Positions 23,565 to 35,010 of a DNA stretch of 64,000 nt are shown piece by piece (positions within the stretch are counted from its first letter, which is position 1; each line of letters begins with the position of its first letter). The position numbers and the translations under genes were made by a program. The notes beneath the pieces were generated by a model. The model saw nothing but the letters and a program-made list of their open reading frames with translations. It did not search any database and was not told the origin of the DNA. Source of the stretch: Channa striata. Taxonomy: Eukaryota > Chordata > Actinopteri > Anabantiformes > Channidae. The stretch is taken from the NCBI GenBank assembly GCA_033026295.1, contig CM065175.1, positions 15,079,837 through 15,143,836 on the forward strand. Direction: 5' to 3'.

Positions 23565-23929
23565 CGGAAGTGCCGGAGAAATATCATCTGACCATGGTGA
23601 TGCACGATCGTGGCATCGAGCTCTGACTTTATGACTCTGCAAACACACGTTGCTCCATTAATGCATCAAGTCGCTGTCACCGGCTGCAGTCAAAAATCCA
23701 TATGCACACGCAAAAGCTGATGGACCGACGAACCACAACGCGCATGTTGACCAACCAAATCCTCCGGGGCAGGTGCAGAGGTTCCCTGCAGCGGAACTGT
23801 GTGGTCACTGATAAACGAGTCGAGGATTAACTTCCGCATGTCTGCGCCCACTGTTGCTTCCGTGTGATGTGAAGTTTCCCCGTCACGGTCCGGACAGTCC
23901 ATCGCCGACAGCAGCGACGTCTGATCACG
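23565..23929 (+). promoter_or_regulatory. Probable skap2 promoter and 5' UTR
   Basis: CpG-richer than its surroundings, with ETS-type cores CGGAAGTG (23565-23572), CTTCCG (23831) and GCTTCCGTG (23857-23865), and no TATA box. It directly precedes the skap2 start codon at 23930. Mammalian SKAP2 is expressed in myeloid and many other cells, and ETS sites would fit that; this is inference. Confidence 0.45.
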
Positions 23930-23995
23930 ATGCGGACGATCCCCGAGGAGTTAACGACTCTTATTTCAGGTAAAAGACACTGAATGTTCTGCTTC

Positions 23996-24030
<35 letters not shown>

Positions 24031-27000
24031 GTTTGTTGTTTGCTCGTCAGTTTTAGCACGTCCAGTTTGTGAGAGATCGTTGTGTGAAAGAGGAAGCGTT
24101 GACTCAACATGGATGACTGAGTTTTACTCTAATGCATTTACGTCCCCATTGTTGCGCTGCTGTTGGGCTGTTTTAGGCTGCACGGCCAGTTTTGAGGAAT
24201 TATTTAACTGCCTCTTTCTTGTCTAGACCTAGAATATTTCCTCAATGATGGTTTGAAAGGAGAAAGTTTAAGCAAGAAGGCGAAAGAGAAGAGGGAAGCC
24301 TTCATCAAACGGATCAAAGAGATCAAATTGGGGTATGTCTCTTTCCTTTGGACACTGAAATATTTTCTAATATATTTGAAAAGTGTTAACACTCTGTTAC
24401 TGTGTCTCCAACAGTTTTCCACAAGAGTTCAAGGACAAATGTGAGTCTCACTCATGGTTTAATTATTATGTTTAGATCTGTGGCTTCCAAACTGCATAAA
24501 ACCATAGGGTGATTACCTTTGCAGAAAACAAGGGGAAAAAAAGCAAACGTTCTTTGGACTGTGTGCTTATTTCCTTAATATACAACTGTCGCTCTGTCGT
24601 TGAATACACTGCTGAGACCCCACAGATATGAGAAACATGTCGTAAACCATGTTGCACCACAGCACGTCCAACAGCCTCTGTTTACTTTAGTAGGTGGAGA
24701 TGACTCAGATGATGAGGAGGAAGTTGACAGCAACAACGATGGAGGGTCTCTGCAGTCAGAGCGCACAGACAAGGATGAAGAGGCTGAAGGTAAACCAGAA
24801 GCACTTAAATGACGTCCAAAGTTTGACATGCTAATTGCAAACAAACTGTGCATTAAAGTATTTAAAATTGCATCAAGGAAAGAAAACACACTAATCTTTG
24901 GGTCTGCTCCTTGGAGAAAGTGACTTTGAGTGGCACAACGAATGAGACATTCCAACTGTAACTTGGCAACATACTTGGGGGAAACAATTTAGGGGCACAA
25001 CAGCTACTCCCACCATGTCTGTCACCCCACTCGTGTGACAGCTAGGGCATGTTTTTACTGCTCTCAGCCACAGTCTGGGGACTGAAAATTACTGCCGTGC
25101 TTGTAGTTTGGGGAAAAAACATTCCTCATTGTACAGTAGCTTTAACCCTTCGCGCTCCACCATGGTAAACTATGCAATTTGTGCGTTTATTTTTGAAACA
25201 GAGTATCAGGGAAATCCTTGTGCAACGGTCATTAGGGTCCAGGGTTTATGGGCTGTAAAGAGCTGCCAGTTTTATGGCTGCTCTTTCACACAAAGCAACT
25301 TGGACACAGCAGCTGAACATTTGCACCGAAGTTGCACGCTGCAGAAAAATCTCCTTCAGAGCAAAGCATGGCTCATGTTAGCAATGAGTAACAAAAGATG
25401 CTTATTAGTGACTTTTCATTAAAACACTTTAAGAAAAGACTAAGCAGTGGCTAAAATGATAACAGGCTCACAGAGAATAATTCAGTTCACTTCATTTGGT
25501 TTTCTGAACTCTTTTCCAGGTGCCCAGCAGTCCCCACCTGTGGCCGCTCAGGACCTGACCATGGTCTTTAAAGCAGGATTCCTCGAGAAGCGCAGAAAGG
25601 GTTGGTGCTCTGCTAATAATTTACTCAACAAAAATGTTGAACATTGAGATCTATGGGATTAGGATACAAAGTTAGCAGGCATAAACAGACAGCTCCATGT
25701 TACAAAACTCACACCATCAAACTAACACAGTTTGCTAGTGAACATGTTTTTTGACAATACATAGATTTAACTGCTCTCATAAAAATTACAAAGATTTGTT
25801 GGGTTTTCTCCTACAGATCACAGTTTTTTTGGCACCGAGTGGCAGAAGAGATGGTGTGCTTTAAGTCATCATATCTTCTACTATTATGGCAGTGAAAAAG
25901 GTACTTCAGTTTTTTCTCATTTCATCCCTGTTTGTCATTAAATTATGAATAAGACACACTGTTTGAGGAATGTTAAATGGTTAGATTGTTCCCTAGGTTT
26001 TAGCTGTCCTGGGCTACAGTAACATTAATGATGATGTTTTAATTTTCTGTACCCAGACAAGCAGCAGAAAGGTGAATTCAGTATCGATGGGTACAACGTC
26101 AAAATGAACCACAATTTACGGAAAGACTCAAAGAAAGACTGTTGCTTTGAAATTTCGGCTCCCGACAAGAGAGTTTATCAGGTACGCTCTTCTTTTGGTG
26201 ATGGTCGGAGTGTCTTTCATTCATCGTTGTGCTAAACGTAACTTCTAAATTCAAAAACAAGGGTGGACTTGAGATGGCCCACATTAAAAAAAAACTGGGC
26301 ATGCTGTGTGTTTCCATGCACTTCATTAAATTTTTATTTTCAAAACCCATTGACACTGCTGCCTTTGCAATGGCTCAGCCTCACATGCATATTTAAAAAG
26401 CCTAAGTGAGTGTTTCTAAGATCCAGGCTCTTCGATGCGGAACATTTTGCTATGCATAAATGCAGTATTATTTGTTTATGTTAATTAATATATGTAGAAC
26501 AGCATATTGCACTGACTGCAGTTTTCATTTCTCTCTTCTTTCATCACAGTTTTGTGCGTCATCAGCAAAAGAGGCGGAGGAATGGGTGAAACAGATAGAC
26601 TTTGTCTTGAGAGGTCTGAACCGTTTCAGTCATAAGAACATATTATTATGCTGAAAAATGTCCTCAACGGAATATTAGCTGCTTGAACAGTTTAAAATCA
26701 AATATTGACAAAGCTATTCAAATATTTGCAGCAGATAATGTGTGAATGGGTGAACAAATCAACATTTATTGGGTGTTTGTAAAACTAAAAACATTTGTGT
26801 TTCCCTGTTTGTAGATTTGACTGGTGTCATCCCAGAAGATGAGGATGAACAGGACATGTACGATGATGTTGGAAATATACCTGATTCAGGGGCACCGTCA
26901 GAGCCAATTGATGAGGACCTCTATGAAGAGCTCCCAGGTTATACTTCATCTCTTTTTTTCTCCCTAAAATTTGACCTCAATCTCTTGAATTGAGGGTTCT

Positions 27001-30000
27001 TTTCTGCTATTGCATATTAGATAGTTAAAATCTCCTAATCTATGGTGCACTCATCCATTCATTTGTCTTGATTTCACAGAGGATGAAAGTTCAACTTCAG
27101 CAAAGCCGCCTCCTCCCAAGGTGGAGCCATCAAGCAAACCCTCGCCTCCTGCTTCAGGTACACTGCTCGCGGACCTGTCAGTTTTCAAAGCTGCTGTCTG
27201 TGTCGGTGTATGTATATATACATCATAACCATAACCTTTTTCATAAGCAAGCACAACCTTTTAAGCCAGGCTTAAGAAGAAGTGACCTTACAGAGGAAGT
27301 TGCTTTGATCACATGCAACTGAAAGTTAGCACAATGCTGGAAATAACTCGCAGCCCAGTTAGACAACTTCCTTTTACAGTAAAGGGGATGTTCTGTCTGT
27401 AAGTTCAAAAATATTATACACATGTAGATGTATAGTCAAAGTTTAGTCAGCGTGAACATAAAATATTACTGTGGAACACAAAACCTGCTTAGACCTGAGA
27501 CACGTGACCCACTTCCCCAAATTCTTATAGAACTATGTTCAGTAGAAGTATTGCACAGTAACATAAATGTGAGAAATGAACTGCCTTTAAAAAGTATTTA
27601 CCCCTTTGTAATTTTTCAGCTTTCTTGGAACAAATTAAAAATTTATCATATTAAAAATGGAAAGCAACCATAAATTATGGTAGTATTTAAATGTTCACTG
27701 CCTTTAAAGTAACTCACCTAAACTATCACCGGAGATCACCTGAATGCCCGGAGTTGGTGTAAAGGATTGTGGGTCTGAAAGGTCCAACTGCTGGTGAATC
27801 AGGCTCCTGGCCAAAAACTACACTGTGAAGACAAATTAACTGTACTCCAAGGGATATGCAATGACATGGAAATCTCCATCTCAACGTCCACTTTTTAATA
27901 ATATTTTTGCTAAGTTGCTTGGAGTGTTCTTTTATCTTTATTGTGTAGATTTTGGCCAGAATACTAATTGACTAGTTACCGGACCTTCCACATGCAGGTG
28001 TATTTATACTACAGTCATTTAAGCACATTCACAGCAGGTGATCTCTATTTAAAGAAAGCTGTGACTTTTGAAATTAATTGGCTTTACCTGAGTTGCTTTA
28101 AAAGGGTAAATACTTGGGCAATTGCTTATTTTAAATGTAATATTTTAATTAGTTTAGACCCCTATAAAAAAACAACCATTTATTTATTGACAATGATTCT
28201 GTGGTATAAAAGAATAACAGATGAAAACATCAAGGTGGATGAAAGATTTTTTTTTTAAACCACAATCACTATTGAACTTTCTGTCCAGCTTCGTGAGTTC
28301 CCAAATGTGCACTCCATTCAGACAGCAGAGTGTTTGAATGCGTACACAAATATCAGCTGTAGTGTGCACACTAACTGGTTTGAGGATACTTCATTGAGTC
28401 CCTTTTACAGTGTGAACCTACTGCATAATCAAAACCAGTTTAGAGTTGGTGTGTAGTATGGATGTGGAGCCCAGCTTGTCTCAGCCTGCATGTGATGCCA
28501 CTGGCTCTCCACTGCCTCCTGTTGGGTTTGTTGCATACTAAAGCCCACTGCTGTGTCAGGCCTGTGGACATACAACAATTACAGGAGAGAGAAAAATAGC
28601 TAATCTGTTGTCACTTTGTTGCCTCTTTTCCCATTCAGTGATTGATAAGAGCACAGACTACCCGAACTATTACCAGGGCATATGGGACTGTACAGGTGAC
28701 CACCCAGATGAGCTGTCCTTCAAGCGTGGTGATGCCATCTACATATTGAGCAAGGTATGGTTAGGGAACCCTGCTTGTCAGAGGCAGGACATTGATTTGT
28801 CCCTTGTTGCATGTTTTCTTGATGCATGACAAAGCCAGTCGTAGCCCAAAGCCAACTGTAATGCAATTATTCTGAGATGAGGTTTGTAGACAGTGTGGTT
28901 CTGCCGATCCCAGACCACCTAAGTGAATTATTTTTAGGCTCTCAGAGGAACTGACTGTTCATATCCTTTACTGGCAGCACCTGGCCCACCGCCTGGAGGT
29001 GGACGGCTGATGGTAAGAGGCAAACTGGGCTAGGTTCTCTCTCTGGCACTGTGATGGGGATTAGTTGTGTCACAACGGAAACTGTTTTAGTGCTTTTGGC
29101 GGCGGCTGGGTTTAGCTGGCACAGAGCGCCATTCCATCACTTCCATCTGGGCTGTTTCAGCACGCTGCTGCTGCTGCCATGCCAGGCGGCGAGCAGCCCT
29201 CAGCCCACACACCTCTCAGACGTCTCTCTCACCTCGACAAATAGGAATGTGTGTTCTCAGGAAACCCAGACTTAGTCTGACGCTCTTTTCAGAGCAGGTG
29301 AGGACGTGTAGTGGACGCACAATTTCCGAAGCTTGTCGACTAGGCGTGGGTGTCAGGTGTGGAGAACTGAGGGCCTGTTCTTTACATTATTATGTAACTA
29401 AACAGGAGCCCTTTTGTGCTTAACTGGTTCATTTGAACGGCAAATTGGATTTTGTTGTGATACATTTAACAACCTTGTTTTATACTTACACAGATCTATG
29501 TTGACTTTGTGGTTAGAGTTAAAAAAAGTGTGAAATGTGCACCATTTATAGACCAGCTATATGTCCTGTCTGGTTTGGTTTATATGGAGCATGTAGTCCT
29601 GAAAAACACTGTTGTCAATTGGATGGGACCTTTTTCAAATTCAAGTGTGCCACCTAGTGGCCCCATGAGGAACATGTTTAGTTCGTAAACACCTAAAAAT
29701 CTGAATTGACTAATAGTAAAATAGTTTTTTTAGTCAGCAAGGAGCAGTGGGCGTGAGCTGTATTTTACTCTATCTCGGTCTACGAAATCATAAAACAGTG
29801 GAAAACAGAATGTTTAGATTCCTTTTGTTTGACAAGCAGCCTAAAATCCATGAAGGGCATCACAACTAATGGAAGGACACAAATGCACAAAGCAGACAGA
29901 CATTTCAGTGCTCATTGTCTAAATGCCTGCCCATTACTCCTCCTTCGTGTGTGGAAAAGGACCAGGAATCAAGTTGCCCTTTCACTCAGACTGGGAGTGC

Positions 30001-31763
30001 CATTAGCTGAAACCTTGGTGTTGGGGGTTGTAAGCCCACTGCAGAGGGCAATGACCATAAAACCTGTCTGAACTACAGCAGCCAGCTGCAGCTAGTGGAC
30101 AGCCGACTCCTTCCCCCTCCCCGCAGCTCCCTCCACCCTTATTCTTCTTTCTCCATCTTCCCTGCTTCCCTCCCCCATTCCACAGGCATGAAATCTCTGT
30201 TACAGCTGTGGGGACCCCCCAGTCAGGACCTGGGTGTTGGTTATAGAGCCTGACTGGAAGTGAGGGAGTGTGTTGTCTGGACACGCTGCAACAACCCCCT
30301 CTCCCGGTAATCACTTAATGTTAGGGACTGGATAGGTTGGTAAGACGTTGGTAAGACACAGGTCACCGTCCACACACAGTGGCGCAGCTTTTAGAGATCT
30401 GTGTACTGTATCACTTTTATACAATTTGGGGTTGTAAAGCAAATGCACCAGAAGCAATTCAGACAGAAAGTCTTCCACAGACCTGTGTACGCGTCCTCAT
30501 GTTATGTCCTGCACTTACCCAAGCATGACTTACTTGTCAGCCAGAACTACACAATGAGGTGTTAGCTGCTTTCAAAGGCTGGCTGCAGGAAGTCATAATG
30601 TGCACACACACTCTCTTACACACACTTGGTATATTATCCCCCAGGGTGATGGAATGCTATTTTCATCATATGACACATTAAGCACATGTGACATATGTTG
30701 TTTGTTTCCTGTGATGTTTAATTTGCTGTTAATCATTTAGGTACACTAATTATTTTACACTGTATTGACATTATCATCTGACTTTGGATTTGTGCCACTG
30801 ACAATAAATCAAGCACCTTTTTTTTTATCTGACATAATGCCACTCAACTGCCAATGCGACCTGCCAGCTCGTACCAACATGTGATCACTTACAGTACGTC
30901 CATTACTCTCTCCTGGGAATAACTGGACACAGATGTGGTTCCTCGTTGTTCCTGAGGCCTGCCTTGGATTTGAAACATTGTGCAGGTTCTTCTTCCTGCA
31001 GTTTTGTCAGAACGTGGTCTCTAGTGTTGATTCATGTCCCGGGAAGGCTTTGATGTGAGGTCAGGCTCTTGGCCAGAGAGAGAGAGGATATTTCCCTGTT
31101 GTCTCAGATCTCTCCTCACAGTGTCCTCCTCACATCTCAGCATGCTGACAACCATTTGGAGCTATTACTTGTCACACTGTGAAAGATTTATGTGTGATTT
31201 GCTCTGCACACTCTGAGGTTTTTGTGTGGAGTAAAAGAAAGTGTGCTCAACCTCAAAACCCCAACTGGGTAGAGGGACAGAACAGGAAATATAAAGTTGT
31301 TGATGGGATGTATGTGATGGAGCTGGAGTTGAAGGGAAAACAGTAATTTTGGTAATCAATAACATATTTGTTCTGCTGGTTATCATTGTTAATTGTGAGT
31401 GTCCAATACTATTTTTTTCATTTTAAATATAACATAGGTGCTTTCTCTACATGTACAGTTTTCCTGCTGGTCAAATAATGATATACAAAAACTGTTTTTC
31501 TGTTGATGTTATTAACTGTTGAAGCTCTAATTTTAGCACTGTAGTTTCATATTTGCTTTTGTTGTATGATAACAGGAAGTTATCCTCCCTATATGAACAA
31601 AGGTTAGTACTTTAGTTTAATGAACACACTTTTATAACCTCTCAAACTATCCACTTTGTCATTTTTCCAGGAGTACCAGAACTTTGGCTGGTGGGTCGGA
31701 GAGAAGAATGGAAACATTGGAATAGTTCCCAAAGACTACCTAATACAGCTGTATGCTGTATAG
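23930..31763 (+). CDS. skap2: Src kinase-associated phosphoprotein 2 (SKAP2)
   Basis: Twelve coding exons: 23930-23969, 24227-24332, 24415-24440, 24691-24789, 25520-25600, 25817-25900, 26057-26181, 26550-26613, 26815-26937, 27080-27157, 28639-28754, 31671-31763; 344 aa against 359 in human. All introns are GT-AG and phases agree. In order: the N-terminal dimerisation helix (GLKGESLSKKAKEKREAFIK, about 22-41); an acidic linker; a PH domain (about 106-209; FKAGFLEKRRKG, EWQKRWCAL, GEFSIDGY, WVKQIDFVL); a Src-family kinase target region with MYDDVGN and DEDLYEELP; a proline-rich stretch (PPPPKVEP); and an SH3 domain (about 285-342; GIWDCTGDHPDELSFKRGD, GWWVG, IVPKDYL). It is a cytosolic adaptor linking integrin and immune-receptor signalling to actin with ADAP and Fyn. 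The fourth acceptor is a TAGTAG tandem (24688-24693) that can add or drop one residue. Intron 1 holds a 31-base A run (23999-24029) and intron 10 a Tc1 relic. The start has a good family match but no transcript support. Confidence 0.96.
27579..28262. mobile_element. Decayed Tc1/mariner-type DNA transposon
   Basis: About 680 bases in skap2 intron 10. The left end (ACTGCCTTTAAAAAGTATTTACCCC) and right end (CAAGGTGGATGAAAGA, then a T run) recall in inverted form the ends of fish Tc1-like elements (GTGCCTATAAAAAGTATTCACCCC type). Internal stretches such as TGGCCAAAAACTACACTGTG and GTGTAGATTTTGGCCAGAA also resemble the family. Most of the transposase frame is deleted and the rest has stops, so it is a non-autonomous relic. 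Family recognition is from memory of the consensus, not a search. Confidence 0.7.
28755..31670. other. skap2 intron 11
   Basis: The 2.9 kb last intron of skap2. It contains no supportable exon. It has a strong reverse CTCF-like motif at 29647-29660 and pyrimidine-rich stretches around 30100-30180. In mammals, HoxA-controlling enhancers lie in and beyond SKAP2; whether any lies here cannot be told from this sequence alone. Confidence 0.6.
29647..29660 (-). promoter_or_regulatory. CTCF consensus motif, reverse
   Basis: On the minus strand CCACTAGGTGGCAC, a full match to the core CCASYAGRKGGCRC, preceded by GGGG. It lies in skap2 intron 11 and faces the forward CTCF-like motifs inside the cluster at 6016 and 15198. 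It is a candidate 3' boundary of the HoxAb domain; occupancy is not known. Confidence 0.6.
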
Positions 31764-31846
31764 ATAAATGCTGTGTAAGTTGCACATCATGGCTTCTTCT
31801 ACTTGTTTGCTGATTTCAGAACGACTGCATCAAAGTTTACTACTGG

Positions 31847-32102
31847 AATAAATCATCATCATAGTGTTTTAGGTGGTTTTCATTTTCAGAAACATGCCTA
31901 TACATATTCAGTGCCATGGACTGATGAGTGGATTTTCATATTATTCATATTTGATGGCTTTTGTTTTTTTACTTACTATGTCTGCTCTTTGCACTGCTTG
32001 TTTGTATTTATTTTCTAAGTGAAAGAATTGTTTGAACAGCATTCCATGCATGCTGCTTTTGGCATAATTGATTTGATATTTAAAAAAGGCGGTTTGAATA
32101 AA
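31847..32102 (+). other. skap2 poly(A) signals
   Basis: Two AATAAA hexamers, 31847-31852 and 32097-32102, lie 84 and 334 bases after the skap2 stop, giving a short and a longer possible 3' UTR. Confidence 0.6.
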
Positions 32103-32165
32103 GATTAATCCATATAAATCATGTTTGAATTTTTTTTAAAATAATTATCTAAAGTGCAACTTCAG

Positions 32166-32179
32166 CCACAAGGTGGCAA
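32166..32179 (+). promoter_or_regulatory. CTCF-like motif, forward
   Basis: CCACAAGGTGGCAA matches the CTCF core except A for C/T at position 5. It lies just beyond the distal skap2 poly(A) signal. Motif match only. Confidence 0.35.
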
Positions 32180-34900
32180 TAGAGCATCTTCAAAAGACAC
32201 ATTATCTCGAACAGATTTCCTCAGGGCAGAAATACAACAAGGCAGTTTTTTGTTGTCTGGACACAAATCTTAACATGATGTTTACACATGAACAATGAGT
32301 ATAAGCCTAGAAAAGGAAGGTCATCACAAGAAATGGAATCAAAATGTAAGGTGATGGATGCTAAAGCATTTTCTGGGGAAAGATAATAAGCGTAGACAGA
32401 AGGAATGACACTGCAGCCTACTGATTCACATTATTTTGCCTTCTGTGCAGTTAACATCACGCCACTGTCAATACCGAGTCCTATGTGCACATCCAATACA
32501 TGAAGATTTATTTATTTATGTTTGAAAATGTGTTTATTCATCTGGTCAGCATTTTTGTTCAGAGCTTCACGGGGACACTTTTTTTTATGACACCACAGAG
32601 ACTTTGCTGGGCAGAGGAGCACAGCGTAGCAGATGGTTGGCTGTGCTGCATGCCGGAGTGAAACGATGGAGGTGCACTAATAAGACAGCCACCCACACAG
32701 ATAGCAGGGATGCTTATTGCCCTCTGAGGGGCTGTTTGACAGGAGGCGAGGTGCCGTTAGCTGGGCATATCCCACCGAGGTTACATTCATACTGTACATG
32801 CCTTTTCACAGAAAATATCAAAGTTAAACCACAGTTTTCTGCATCGCGTTAACATGCTTCTTCTTGGTTTGCTAAAGACAAAAAAAGACCCAAGGTTTTG
32901 TCAAGGTTGCCAGAAAATGGGAAGAAAAATGTGTTCATTAACCAATAACTCACTGTATCTTTCTCTCCCTGCCCCTCTATTTTTTTTCTTAGCTCCTGTC
33001 TCTCTGTTTTGTTCCTCTTGAGTGATGAGCTAGTCCTCTGTCCTCTGGGTGACATTCAAAGCCAACATAAATCCTACTCTTTATGGTATAGTGCAGCGAT
33101 AAAGCCTCTCTGCTAATTGGAGATGTAATGAATTATCATAATTAGTTATTGAATATACTACACTGAACATAGAGAGGAAATGCTTTGTTGTAGTGTAAAG
33201 GGATGTCCAAATGACATTACCGACAATGTTGTCGACATGCATCAGCCTCAAAGTGTTTCATAATTTAGGTAGATTAGAAAACACGCTGTGATTTGGTGCT
33301 AAAATTCAAATTTACCACACAAACCCAAATGTTTCTTTACTGTTTCACTTGATGTTTCCAACTAAGAATCTTCCTCTTAATGTTGGGTTATGGGTTAGGT
33401 TACCAAAGGCAAGTTAGGCTAAATATTGCCTCTCACTTTTATGTGCCAATAAAGGATTTCCTTAATGGATGTCAACTACACTCTCATCCCGCCTGTTAGA
33501 TTTGGACAGCCATATCCTCAGAATATACAGGTTCTTTTATTGCAATTTAACATCAAGATATAATGTTTCATAGATAAATGCCACCGTGCCATTAATCTAC
33601 GGAGCACTAAATTTCACTAATGATACCAGAATATCACTAATTAATACTTACAACCATAAAGATACACTTTTACAGGCCAAATATATATAGATTGAGCTGC
33701 TGAGTAATAATAAATAAAATTAGATTTGCTGAGAAAGATGATGGAAATATAAAACAAATGTCTCCTCAGGACAGAGAGCATTTATAGACACATTTTTATC
33801 AATAGCCTAGAGCTCAGTCCGACCAAATATAACATCTGTGTTTCACTTTTTTAAAGAGTACTCTGACACCTGACATCCATGATTTCTGGGTAAATAACTC
33901 CCAGGGAATATCTGTGCACCAATATCTTCCTGTTCGTCTTTGTTTGGAAACATGATGTAGCTGCATCCCGGTCACATCATTACCTATGGGGTTGGTGAAG
34001 GACTAAAGGCTAAAGACTCAATCTATACCACTTTAGAGCGGTAATCTTGATCAAGCTGACAGCTGTTTCTGCTGCTCTTTAACCAGGTCACTCAGCCATA
34101 TATCACACCACAGCTTCATGGAGAGTTCCTGTCAGAAATAACACTGCTTTATTTATATGGGATCCCCTGGCATTTTGCAGGAAATGTATTACCTCTCCAA
34201 CTGGCCCTCTGTCAGCATTCCATTAAAGCCTCCTCCTCCTGGTCTCAATTTTAAAATCTGAAACAGACACTTTTTAAATGCAAGTCACTCTTAATTGAGG
34301 TCAGTTTCTGTTAACGTAAATCATGGCAGCTGACAAATTAAGGCTTCCTCAGCCGGCTTATGACATTGTGGGGAGACGTGGTGTTTTTAAAGCCAACAAA
34401 AAAGATGACAGCCTGCTGTGAAAATTCATACTGCAGGATTCTGAGGTTTAGGTTATCATTTATATATCAGTGATTTGTCAATATTTGATGTGATATATTT
34501 TGAGCTGCAGAGTGGGTTTAGACAGGTCATTTATTAAAAGCACTGCAGCCACTGTTCCTCCTTCCTGGTAATTGCCTTGTGGGAGCAGCAGACAGTTATG
34601 TTGTGCAAAGACCTGGAGCCAATTGTCTCAGGAGCCAGAAAGGAGCCAAAGAGGAGACACAGGTGACCAGTTTCTGCCCTCAGAGACATAAGTATCAACA
34701 ATTGTGAAGATGCTACCTTGAACATCCTTTTCAAACAGATTGAGCTGTTGTAGCTGCAGAAAGGCTTCTCATCTGCTGCACCCACTGTAGGCTTCACTCT
34801 TACAAACAGGTCCAGGCTGTCAGGCGGTGTAGAGCTATGTGCTGACCTGTCATTCAGGATAAATCAGGCTTATCAAGGTGACAGGTGTTTGTCCAGCTGC

Positions 34901-35010
34901 TATAAACATCTCCCACGCCTCGTTCTGACTCCATCTCCCGGCAGATTATTTACAAGGATGCTGCCTCTGTGCGCTGGCTATGTTGACTCTGTTTGTGGCT
35001 CTAATATCAG
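34901..35010 (+). promoter_or_regulatory. TATA-box promoter-like segment with a possible signal-peptide first exon
   Basis: TATAAA at 34901-34906 is followed 57 and 79 bases later by ATGs at 34958 and 34980. The second reads MLTLFVALIS, shaped like the start of a signal peptide, and runs into a good splice donor (CAG then GTGAGC, 35010/35011). GATA-type CTTATC lies upstream at about 34870. No convincing following exon was found before snx10, so this could be chance or the start of an unrecognised or lost gene. Confidence 0.25.

Larger units (their letters stand above)
21035..23929. other. hoxa2b-skap2 intergenic region; hoxa1b absent
   Basis: No homeobox or other coding relic of hoxa1b was found. 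The segment about 21.6-22.4 kb is moderately GC-balanced and may hold conserved elements. At 22767-22839 there is a cluster of nuclear-receptor half-sites (DR1 then DR5) beside a CA repeat (22746-22766). A 19-base A tract lies at 23542-23560. The last 400 bases are CpG-rich and ETS-containing and form the probable skap2 promoter. Confidence 0.6.

Noticed and set aside
21035..23929. hoxa1b pseudogene
   Set aside because: No homeobox or hexapeptide-like coding found on either strand.
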